Shown piece by piece: positions 1 through 7,801 of a stretch of DNA of 10,233 bases; position 1 is the stretch's first letter; each line of letters opens with the position of its first letter. The notes under the pieces were generated by a model that was given only the letters and a program-made list of their open reading frames with translations, ran no database searches and was not told where the DNA came from. The stretch comes from Dimargaris cristalligena. Taxonomy: Eukaryota; Kickxellomycota; Dimargaritomycetes; Dimargaritales; Dimargaritaceae. The position numbers and the translations under genes were made by a program. The stretch spans positions 1-10,233 of the forward strand of contig JANBQC010000807.1 of assembly GCA_027576995.1 (NCBI GenBank), in the 5' to 3' direction.

Positions 1-233
1 CCGTGGACTTGTCCAATTGGCGTAATAAGTATTGCCAATAAATAACAAAACGTCGACGGCATCTATCAACGATAATGTTGGAACAATTCCTTTTAACATG
101 CTAATAATTCCCTAGGTCCATTTACGCCATGTCCATTGCCTTCCTGGCGTATGCTTAACTGAATTCTTTAAACGCTTCTTTATTTTTTTCTCTGCCCCGC
201 CCATATAAGTGCATTCTTCTGCGGTAGTCAACC
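1..233. other. Upstream flank of the SPF45-like gene
   Basis: No gene is visible here. The last 60 bases before the start codon at 234 are pyrimidine-rich (a T tract near 183-190, then CT and CCCGCCC), and a TATAAG hexamer lies at 204-209. This looks like a promoter plus short 5' leader. The TATAAG is so close to the ATG that it may not act as a classical TATA box. Confidence 0.4.
16..39. promoter_or_regulatory. Near-palindrome with paired CCAAT/ATTGG boxes
   Basis: The arms ATTGGC (16-21) and GCCAAT (34-39) flank AATA/TATT, with two extra bases (GT, 22-23) in the left half. CCAATTGG at 13-20 holds CCAAT in both orientations. CCAAT boxes are the known target of the fungal HAP (NF-Y) complex, and about 200 bases upstream of a start codon is a usual distance. 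Binding is inferred only. Confidence 0.25.
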
Positions 234-2318
234 ATGTCCCTTTATTCCGGACTCTCTCTCGGCAAGAATCGTCCAACGGAAGATGGTGGCGATCCCAAGT
301 CGGACGGTAGTGGGTCTAACCCAGGAGGCTCTTCCGCGCCTACCGAATCGCAGTCCGTAAACTCCAGCGCATGTAAGTACATTACTACTATTTTCCCTTG
401 AGCCCCTACATGCGCTGGTGTGTGTGTGTGTGTGTGTGGAGGAAGAGCGAGCGGCACCCTCCTTCTTCTGCCTTTCACCACAATCACACTATAATGGACC
501 ATGCGGTCCACGCTGACCCGTATCAAACCAGTATATTCCGAGTCGCTTCTATAATAAATCACTCACGCGGGCACTTTTATACCGTCTATGTATATTTATA
601 TCGGCTTGAAACCTCGTTATCGCATACGTTACAATGCCACTGCGTCAGCTGGCTGGAACACCGTCTTTTCATCCCGTAATGCGCGGAAAAAGCCGGCCGC
701 GGCCCCCAAGATTTCCTTCCAACTGGGTGCCCCAAAGCGGACGGCCGGGTCTGCTTTTTCGAAAGGAACGTCGCTACAGCCTTCAGGCACCAATTCCCCA
801 CTTAGCCACCCAAGCAGGCCAAATCCGAGCCGTCCAAATGTACATACATACTCTAGTGCCACCAGCACTATTACACCCCCCGACGCCAACAGCAGATCCC
901 CAAGCGCAAAACTCGGTTCTATAGTAAGACTTCTTGGCTACTTTCCACGAATAAGAGGGATATTATAGGACTACTTGTTTTTTATTTTTCCGGTAGTACA
1001 TCTATAGAATAATCTTTAACTTGTAAAGGACAATTAATTGGTCAAATTTATGGACTTGGCAGTCACTAACACCCCCCCTCCCCAACTTCTCAAATGTACA
1101 ATACAATGATATATTCTACCGGGTGCTTGCCAATTCTCAGACACTCCCCACCGAAGCATCGATTTTAATGGACGCCCAGACACTCATTTCCCACAATCAG
1201 CCAGGAACCGCCGGCCCAGCGTTAACGGGCTACCACCCCGCAATGGACAAGACGGGTCCCAAAGGTGATTTGTCTGCCCGCCCCCCTTTCGACACCCCGA
1301 CCCTACCACCGGGGTCTTCGTTGTTGTTGTCATCGTCGTCAACGGTGGCGCGGGGCAAGCGCAACCCCTTGGCGGGCTTGAACCACGACTACCAACCCCA
1401 CCTGCCGAATCACTACGACCGATGCAAGGCCGCTTTGGCTCGGCAAAAAAAGGAGAAGGAGGCCAAACGGGCGGAACGCCGCCGCCTCCGACGACTCGCC
1501 AAACACGCAGACAAACGGCCGGATTCGGCATCGGAAAAACCAGGCTTACCGGGTGGTGATGGTGGTGATAGGGACAGTGATTCGGAGGATATTCGGTCCA
1601 ACGTAGTGGTCTTATGCAACATGGTAAGTGTTGAGAGGAACCGAAGGGCTCGACTAAAATTCGCTAACCGCTGGGGATTATTCTGCTACTAACTATATAT
1701 ATATATATATGCTTGGGTATGTGGTGCCCCCCTCCTTCCCGCTTATGATCCAGGTTCGTCCGGGTGAAGTGGATGAGAGCCTCCAACAGGAAACCACCGA
1801 CGAATGTTTGAAATACGGTCCCGTCGTAAAGTGTTTAGTCTACGAGGTAAGCATCCCGGTAATTAGAGCATTAACCATGTCTTACTCAATAACTCCCCCT
1901 TCTACTTGGATGGGGCGCACGCACCCTTACTCCACCAAATCATCCGGACCGTATTACATAATACATTGGACTAACCCCCCCCCTCCCCACGCACACACAC
2001 ATATTTAACTGTATGGATAAAAACTGGTGTTGGGATATGTACTAGGTTCCTGGCGACCAACTGCCCGCCGAGATTGCAGTGCGTATATTCGTGGAATTCG
2101 AGGACGAGGCCGCTGCTGAACGAGCGAAGGCCGACTTACACAGCCGGTACTTTGATGGCCGACGAGTGACGGCCCGGTCGTTTGATCCCCAACGGTTCGG
2201 TCGATACGATCTTGCTCCCACTTCGGCCGAAATTGATCGCGTAGTGAATAGGAGAAAAGGAGTGTCCCAAGCTATACTCGAGAATCCTACGACTACTACT
2301 GCTTCGTCTACCTTGTGA
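234..2318 (+). CDS. SPF45/RBM17-like alternative splicing factor, five exons, G-patch absent
   Basis: Exons 234-372, 649-923, 1141-1623, 1754-1846 and 2046-2318 join in frame to 420 residues; phases are compatible at every junction. The start ATG follows CAACC and gives MSLY, as in animal SPF45. SPF45 is a nuclear factor that binds UHM-ligand motifs of SF1, U2AF65 and SF3B1 and influences 3' splice-site choice. Visible parts: a G-W-N segment at 48-50 like the family's N-terminal GW motif; a low-complexity Ser/Pro region at about 75-210; a conserved D-Y-x-P-x-x-P-N-x-Y block (221-230) leading into a Lys/Arg-rich helix (231-260); an acidic stretch (278-289); and the UHM at about 293-385. The UHM has an acidic helix after V-V-V-L, the R-I-F-V-E-F strand at 343-348 and the R364-Y365-F366 (RXF) motif. 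The G-patch found in family members between the basic helix and the UHM has no room here: only about 27 to 33 residues lie between them. Total length is close to human SPF45 (401) because the N-terminal linker is longer. Confidence 0.9.
373..648 (+). other. Intron 1 of the SPF45-like gene
   Basis: The donor is GTAAGT at 373 and the acceptor GTCAG ends at 648; it is a phase-1 intron of 276 bases. Reading through hits TGA within a few codons. It contains the (TG)10 tract. No strong branch consensus is visible near the 3' end, so the acceptor is the least certain of this gene, although it restores the frame and the G-W-N motif. Confidence 0.7.
419..438 (+). repeat. (TG)10 microsatellite in intron 1
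   Basis: Ten uninterrupted TG units about 45 bases downstream of the intron 1 donor. UG-rich tracts near donors can bind splicing regulators in other eukaryotes. Here it may simply be a microsatellite. Confidence 0.95.
924..1140 (+). other. Intron 2 of the SPF45-like gene
   Basis: The donor is GTAAGA at 924, the branch-like CACTAAC lies at 1064-1070, a C7-T-C4 tract at 1072-1083, and the acceptor TCTCAG ends at 1140. It is phase 0 and 217 bases long. The branch adenosine lies about 71 bases before the acceptor, which is long for a fungal intron. A closer unrecognised branch site is possible. Confidence 0.75.
1624..1753 (+). other. Intron 3 of the SPF45-like gene
   Basis: The donor is GTAAGT at 1624, a perfect yeast-type TACTAAC lies at 1687-1693, and the acceptor CCAG ends at 1753. 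It is phase 0 and 130 bases long. It splits the UHM between V-L-C-N-M and V-R-P-G-E-V-D-E. A TA repeat directly follows the branch site, and a C-rich tract precedes the acceptor. Confidence 0.9.
1694..1710 (+). repeat. (TA)8 tract between branch site and acceptor of intron 3
   Basis: An alternating TA run starts on the base after TACTAAC. It contains no AG, so it does not create competing acceptors. Confidence 0.9.
1847..2045 (+). other. Intron 4 of the SPF45-like gene
   Basis: The donor is GTAAGC at 1847, CTAAC lies at 1971-1975 and runs directly into a C9-T-C4 tract ending at 1988, followed by a CA repeat and the acceptor CTAG ending at 2045. It is phase 0 and 199 bases long. It separates the V-Y-E strand of the UHM from the loop before V-R-I-F-V-E-F. 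The branch adenosine to acceptor distance is about 71 bases, like intron 2. Confidence 0.88.
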
Positions 2319-2700
2319 GGCACCTCCTTCAACTGGATCTCACATTTCTGCCACTTGACTTGAAATATACTCGTTCCGCCCTCAGTACCATTCACCCCCC
2401 TCCCACCCTTTCTTTTTTATTTTAGTGACTGCAATCCGATCCAGGAACAGGCCCCTAGGATATTTGAGCCATGTCTTTTATATATTCAATTTAGATTTTG
2501 GGTGAATATGATTAGCAAGTCAACTCGTCTTTCCCACCCATATGTAAACTACAGTTAAATCGAGTAAACGGCCGCGGCTTTCCAACCTGTTCTTTCGTCC
2601 ACAAAACCCTGGTGCGTATTTTTGCGATCGACTCGTTAATAGCCAAAATAGGCCGGCCCTCTATACTCTCCCCCTATTAAAAATCACACACAAATATACA
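2319..2700 (+). other. 3' flank and probable 3' UTR of the SPF45-like gene
   Basis: This stretch is pyrimidine-rich on the + strand, including C6-T-C3 (about 2395-2404) and a T tract (about 2412-2418). I see no coding frame. The base composition flips to purine-rich near 2690-2700, which probably marks the convergent boundary with the minus-strand kinase transcript. Confidence 0.5.
2676..2681 (+). terminator. Possible polyadenylation signal ATTAAA
   Basis: ATTAAA is a common variant of AATAAA. It sits about 360 bases after the stop codon and just before the strand-composition switch, followed by a CA/AT-rich stretch. No cleavage site can be confirmed. Confidence 0.3.
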
Positions 2701-3943
2701 CATGCACATTGATGCAAAGGAAGGATAAGTCGATAATAAGAAAGGGTTATTATAGAATGCAATTTAATTTGTGGTATACGGAACTAATATAAAACGGGGA
2801 ATAGAAGCAGGAGTGAGGTACGTTTATAGATATAGGTTATGGCAGTGGAGCAAAACAAAGTGGGTGTTTATATATGAATATGATAAATAATACGATAGTA
2901 ATAAAGAAACGATGTGGGAATGGCCCAAGTAAGATAATATAAACCCAAAGCCCTTCATCATTATTTCTTTCTTAAGCAAAAAAATACCCTATCCATAACA
3001 ATAAGCACGGCAAAATTCAACATCACTGAACAGGGGGGGCGGGAGTAAATGTATGTATAGTTATATAGATTCAGCACAGGCAGCTAATGTGTGATACACA
3101 ACCAGGTAATAGAGGGGTATAGGTAAGAAAAAGGCGAAAATCATAGAAATGGTACGACTTAGCGCAAATATCTAATCCTAGTGGCTAACTAAATTCAACC
3201 GTGTCGAACCATGAAAAGGTTGAAGTATAGACAATGTTATAGACAACTAAACTGCGCAAACTCGAATAGGCGAGGATATTGGCTAAACTGCCAAAAACGA
3301 AAATAGAAAAACAGGCGGAGATCTCCAGTGTAACGTATGATAGTACATGAGACAAGGCTAATGGGATTTGAAAATAGTAGGAAAAGCAAAACTAATGAGA
3401 GGAATGGACATTGCAATAAGCAGGGTAACGACCAGGGAGAAAATGTTTTTAAAGTAAAAATGTAGAGTGCGAAGTCAAGCAATGGTGGGTGGTGTACTAA
3501 AAGTGAGGCGAATAGAGCTACGGTAATCATAGCAACATCTTCATCGCCAAAGTAGGTGCTAACGTATTCAATCTCCCCCGAGGAAATCAAAACTCGAAGG
3601 CAGGAAACTATTGAGAACGTACTTTGCAAAATGAATAGATATATATAAAAATATAAATAGAAAGATAGATTAGGCGGGAAACAAAATAACAATGGGAATG
3701 CCCTTCTCGTGTATACCGGGTTCATTACACGACTTGAATCCCGAGAGGTCATCGGATAACCAAGAGATACATACAAGTATGTATGTCCTACAAAGCAATT
3801 GATGGCGAACATGGTTTGCCCTAGCCACTGTGAAGCCGAAAGACGAGAAAGAAAAATAATGGAATGTAGATGAAAGAAATAGCGAGCAAATCGAGCAGCC
3901 GAATCAAAGCATCCCTATGCGCCCATCGACAGCCTCCCTTGGT
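2701..3943 (-). other. Long 3' flank of the PAK-like gene
   Basis: These 1.2 kb are A- and G-rich on the + strand, so T- and C-rich on the kinase's strand. They probably hold its 3' UTR and the convergent intergenic space. No conserved domain, tRNA or repeat array is visible. The only long frame is the weak candidate at 3237-3812. Confidence 0.45.
3237..3812 (-). CDS. Doubtful hydrophobic 191-codon open frame
   Basis: An ATG-initiated frame with a good -3 context (A-C-C-ATG) begins 132 bases after the kinase stop codon on the same strand. The translation is rich in Phe, Leu, Ser and Tyr, with three or more hydrophobic stretches (about residues 39-62, 93-120 and 133-156). It could be read as a small membrane protein. 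A pyrimidine-rich strand naturally lacks stop codons and gives such residues, and shorter frames of the same flavour occur at 6587-7706, so chance is more likely. I recognise no family. Confidence 0.15.
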   Translation of the reverse strand: MFAINCFVGHTYLYVSLGYPMTSRDSSRVMNPVYTRRAFPLLFCFPPNLSFYLYFYIYLFILQSTFSIVSCLRVLISSGEIEYVSTYFGDEDVAMITVALFASLLVHHPPLLDFALYIFTLKTFSPWSLPCLLQCPFLSLVLLFLLFSNPISLVSCTIIRYTGDLRLFFYFRFWQFSQYPRLFEFAQFSCL

Positions 3944-6209
3944 CTATTGACTAAGTTCAGCGTGGACGAATTTTAAAAAATCGTCCCGACTAGCGGCCTT
4001 CTGTAAAAATGGGTGGTTTAGCAACTTCTTGGCAGAAGGTCGAATCAAAGGGTCCATACGGGTTGCATTTTTAACGAAGTCGATAAAGTCATCCGACCAT
4101 AGCTCCGGTTCGTCAAAGGCGGGGCAACCAGAAGAAGCGATCAGGTAGAGAGTACGCAGGGGTGGGTACTCCAAATACGGTGGTAAGCCTTGGGCCATCT
4201 CGTAAGCCACAATACCAAAGCTCCAAATATCGGTTTTGGTGCCGTGGGGCCGGCCCAAGGCAATTTCGGGCGAAAACCAATAGGTGGTGCCCACCATGCC
4301 GTCCTGGGTCGGATTATCCGGGGTCAATTGGACGGCCCGACCAAAGTCGGAGATCTTCACCAATCCCCAATCGTTAATGAGCATATTATCACTCCGGATA
4401 TCGCGGTGCATACGCATATTGCTATGTAGGTAGTCGAGGCCTTGGAGGATGTCGATACAAACTCGGGCAATGCAGGGCTCATTCATGCGGCGTTCAGGGT
4501 AGTTCTCGAGAAGGTCGGTTAGAGGACCCAGTCCCATGTACTCGTAGACAATGTAAAGGGAATCGTCGAAGAAATGGCAGCCCCGGTAGTCGACAATGTG
4601 AGTGTGGGTATTGGATTTAAGAATAAGGATCTCATGATGAATATCCGAGATCCGGTCGGACGATTTTGGAATTACTTTGATAGCCACCTAGAGTAATACG
4701 AGGCAAAGTAGTGATAAATAAGGTGGGGGTTAGGACGGGCTAGCTAATACCTGGGGGTGGGTGAATATTAATCCCAATGAATAGGCGAACATGTAGATGG
4801 TGGAACCAGAGTGACAATAGCAACCTATGGTAAATAGATAATGGACATACCTTGAGCCCAGTGGAGATTTCGCGGGTTCGGAACATTTCGCCCGACTCGC
4901 CGCCAGCAAATAGCTCATAGGGTTCGAAAAGGGAATCGGGATCATTGGAGTCGATCAAGTCACTAACACTGGTAGGTCGATTTCGGATAACCAAGCGAGC
5001 GGCAGGGGTGGGAGTAGCGATGGCCTGTTCAAGTACGTTTCGAGCGGATATGCTCTGGGGCCGCGAGCGCCGGTTCATTTCCCGCCGTGAAACACTGGTC
5101 GAACTGAAGGGATCGACGGGCGAGGTAGCGGAAAGCAGTTCAGTAGGGACTGGGGCTGGGGCGGCTGGTATAGTCAGGGCCAGGGTGGGAGGGGCGGTGG
5201 CTTTAACCGGAATCGAAGACGGCTCTACTCGCTGGGCTGCCGAGGATTCGGCGGTGTTGTCTACCTCTAAATTAAAAACGGAAAGACTGGTTGGCGTAGG
5301 GGCCTGGGGAGGTGTATTAAAGGAAGCGGAGGATCGACCATTGATATTAAAGGGGGAGATGAGCGGGGAATCGGACAGAAGGGGGGCGGGAATATGGGGG
5401 AAACCGGCGGAGTCGGCCCGGGCCGGGGTCGATAAGGGGTTGGGGGAGGGGGGGAGCCCGTCGTCTTCGGAGCGACAGGGATAGGCGGGAGATAGAACGG
5501 AGTCGGACGAAGAGACCAAATCGGCACTAGTGTCGGCGGGTAGGTTGGATAGAGTGGAGGTTGCGCGGGACGAAGCGAGTGAATTATCTTGTTGGGATTT
5601 GTCGCTGCTCTTGCGGTCGGTAGGCTGACCGGTGGCGCGGTCGTTCAGAGACGACATGGAGCCGGAATTCTTACGAGCCCGAAAGCGGTCGAGTAGGTCC
5701 TTCCATTCGGACGGTAGCTGGTCATAAATGAAGCCGACATTCTCAATGTCCACGTGAATGTTGTGTTTGAAATTATAGGGCAGGCCAATGGCGTTGGCCT
5801 CCCACGCCCTTACGTAGCGGTCGGAATCGGCGGCGGAGGTGGGGAGTAAAACGGGATTAAGGTTGGTGGTATCCATGGTCTGGTCCACGTCACCCATTGG
5901 GAAATTTTCCTGCCAAACGTCGGGAACACCCAGGTATTTGCCAGTGTCCATGTCGATTTCAATGTGGACACCGTGGTGCACCTGGGTCGGCCGGCCGATT
6001 TCCTGGATACCATTGGCGAACATAGGGTTAAGGGGGCGGGACGACGAGTTGGTCCGTTCTTTGCTCCAGAATTTACCGCGGCCCTCTGAACGGGCCCGAG
6101 TGCCTTCAGGGGAAGTACTGCTATCGGCGGAGCTAGCCCCGTTCTCCGACTGACGGCCGAACGAGGGTAGGCCAGTATTTTTGAAATTAAGTCGGGGTAT
6201 TGACTTCAT
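3944..6209 (-). CDS. PAK/STE20-family protein kinase with tandem CRIB-like motifs
   Basis: Exon 1 (6209-4851) and exon 2 (4687-3944) join in phase 0 to give 700 residues. PAKs are effectors of Cdc42/Rac GTPases that phosphorylate Ser/Thr targets in polarity, cytoskeletal and MAPK pathways. Residues 71-99 and 141-173 are CRIB-like motifs. A Ser/Pro/Thr-rich linker covers about 180-425 and the kinase domain about 429-680. Visible kinase residues: glycine loop A435-G-G-E-S-G440, K457 in VAIK, E472 (helix C), H547-R-D549 with N554, D567-F-G, and the DIWSFG and RPSAKKLL blocks typical of PAKs. Departures from PAK consensus: first loop Gly to Ala (435), catalytic-loop Lys to Arg (551), activation-loop Thr (human PAK1 T423) to Gly (583), GTPYW to GTTYW, and APE to SPE. 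The ATG at 6209 is the first in frame after an in-frame TAG at 6306-6308. An upstream coding exon, for example a PH domain as in Cla4-type PAKs, is not seen but cannot be fully excluded. Confidence 0.92.
4688..4850 (-). other. Intron of the PAK-like gene
   Basis: On the minus strand the donor is GTATGT from 4850, CCTAAC followed by CCCCC lies around 4725-4734, and the acceptor CTCTAG ends at 4688. It is phase 0 and 163 bases long. It sits between the glycine-loop strand (S-T-G-L-K) and VAIK. The branch-to-acceptor distance is about 42 bases. Confidence 0.9.
5691..5789 (-). other. Second CRIB-like motif (residues 141-173)
   Basis: It matches I-x-x-P-x2-F-x-H-x2-H-V at 141-153, then keeps P166, W169 and L172-L173 (consensus P-x-x-W-x-x-L-L). 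The usual T-G-x-F-x-G segment is replaced by G-F-I-Y-D-Q. This copy is the better of the two at both ends. Confidence 0.75.
5913..5999 (-). other. First CRIB-like motif (residues 71-99)
   Basis: I71, P74, H79 and H82 match I-S-x-P-x2-F-x-H-x2-H-V-G, with F to V (77), V to I (83) and G to E (84). The second half, D-T-G-K-Y-L-G-V-P-D-V-W (88-99), follows the PAK pattern T-G-x-F-x-G-x-P-x-x-W with exact spacing. The L-L that normally follows the Trp is absent. Confidence 0.8.
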
Positions 6210-6503
6210 AATGGTTATTGGAAGATATTGCGGAAAGAGGGCTGGGAATGTGAAAAAAGCGGAGGGGCTGTAGAAAACGCGGACGCGAGTTTGGACCGAC
6301 GGCCACTAACGAGGCTTGACAGTTAGTGAGGGCAGGGCGCACAGCGGGAGCGGGAAAGTGACGCAGATAAAGGGGGTATTGTTGAAGTGTGGGAGCGGCA
6401 AGTTCGCTAGGACTGTGCAACCAAAGGGAACCGGAAGCGGGACTTGGCTAAACTAGCGGATGAAAGTCACCGGTGGTGGTGGGAGGGGGCTTGCGAATAG
6501 AGC

Positions 6504-6508
<5 letters not shown>

Positions 6509-6540
<32 letters not shown>

Positions 6541-6558
6541 TGTGTGTGTGTGTGTGGG
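6509..6558. repeat. Compound microsatellite (AG)15(TG)10
   Basis: Fifteen AG units (6509-6538) pass directly into ten TG units (6539-6558), about 300 bases upstream of the kinase start codon. On the kinase's strand it reads (CA)10(CT)15. CT-rich tracts near promoters can bind GAGA-type factors in other organisms; no role is shown here. Confidence 0.95.
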
Positions 6559-7093
6559 AGACTATAGGGTCAGGGAACTCTAGGGTCTAGGAAGAAGGAT
6601 GGGCACAATGGAAGGAAGGAAGGAAGGGAAGGGAAAACAAGAAATTTAATAAAAGAATTGGGCAAGCAATTAGGGGGGACAGCGTATAAGCCGAATAAGC
6701 CCACGCGAGAAAAGAGAAAGAGGGGCGCTTAAGCAGTTCGACGCAGGGCAGGACTACACTATAGTATACTACTCTATCCAAGGCGTGGGTCCGCAAAAGG
6801 AAAGAGGGCCGTATGAGGAGAGCACTGCTGCCAATGGGAGGCAAATGTCGGTAAAGAAGTGTATGTTGACGATAAACGAATAAGCTAAACACTAGAAAAC
6901 AACGTAAAGAGATGAGAGGAGGAGGGAGCGGACAATAGGAATAGAGGAGAGAACAGCATACACGGGGTATATAGTCAAGTAGATAGCTATCTAGGTCTAT
7001 TTATCGATGTGAATGGAGTAATAAAAAGGAGAGAGGGGGGCCCCAAGTCAGGAACTGCATATAATAAATAGCCACTAGAGCCAAACCAAGTAA

Positions 7094-7107
7094 GTGTGTG
7101 TGTGTGT
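7094..7107. repeat. (GT)7 microsatellite
   Basis: A short GT run in the purine-rich region upstream of the kinase gene. Confidence 0.85.
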
Positions 7108-7768
7108 ATGTGAGGGTATAAAAAGAAGGCCGCGTGGTTCCAGCCAGCTGGGCGAGAGAGGGGGGATATAAAAGTAGTGCAGTCCCTCAAGAAGAAAAGA
7201 AACGGCGAGAAGGTTTGAGGTTGTTGATTCCACTCGCTCACCAACACGCTTTCTTATTCGGAATACGGCGCTGTAGGGGAGGAGGAGGGTCCACAGTACA
7301 CCGTAAAATGGTGTTAGTGCTGGTTAGTTCGGGAGCGTTGGGTTTGCGCACGAGCCAAATATATAAAAAACACAAGCAATAAAACTTCCCTTCAAAGCGA
7401 ATCAAACAGCCGCCCTCTCAGGTCAACCGAAAAAAAAACGGGGAGTTGGAAGTGGGGGGTTAATAAACACTGGGGGGAGGACTGTATTGTAAGCAAAGTG
7501 GGGCGGTACTGTTTGGAATGAGGAGGAGGAAGTAGGTTAGCCGTAAGTAGTAAGGCAGGTCGTTGGAAGATTAGATTAGTTAGAGTTAAAGCATGAAAAG
7601 ACCGAACGACTAGGGCTAATACAATATGTAAATAGGCCAACAGATGAGAATGAATAAAAGAAAGGTAAATAAAAGGAAGGAAGAGTAAAGAAGAGGGAAT
7701 CGGCAACTTGCTCTACTTTACTACCACTTAGACTTGCCTGAGCGGGAGGGGAAACTCCACTGTCTCTC

Positions 7769-7801
7769 TATGCTGTATGCTCTATGCTCTATGCTATATG
7801 C
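7769..7801. repeat. Heptamer tandem repeat TATGCTN, 4.7 copies
   Basis: Copies start at 7769, 7776, 7783, 7790 and 7797; only the seventh base varies (G, C, C, A). It lies just after the strand-composition switch near 7740 and overlaps the possible start codon of the small candidate gene. A seven-base unit shifts frame with each copy, which argues against the repeat itself being coding. Confidence 0.9.

Larger units (their letters stand above)
6210..7740 (-). other. Upstream region and probable 5' leader of the PAK-like gene
   Basis: About 1.5 kb that is purine-rich on the + strand (for example GGAAGGAAGG near 6611-6635), so pyrimidine-rich on the kinase's strand. It contains dinucleotide repeats. 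A minus-strand CACTAAC followed within about 20 bases by TTAG (about 6306-6328) could be the 3' end of a 5'-UTR intron. Frames of 86 to 104 codons on the minus strand lack recognisable motifs. I see no PH domain or other gene. Confidence 0.4.

Noticed and set aside
4945..5484. A 179-codon open frame on the + strand opposite the kinase linker
   Set aside because: It lies wholly antisense to the Ser/Pro-rich linker of the confident kinase exon. GC-rich codons there leave the opposite strand free of stops. No motif is visible.
5839..6153. A 104-codon + strand frame opposite the CRIB motifs
   Set aside because: It is antisense shadow of exon 1. The minus-strand reading has conserved CRIB spacing; this one has nothing recognisable.
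6587..7706. Minus-strand frames of 86 to 104 codons upstream of the kinase
   Set aside because: They are Phe/Leu/Ser/Pro-rich products of a pyrimidine-rich strand, with no domains and no consistent splice structure linking them to the kinase.
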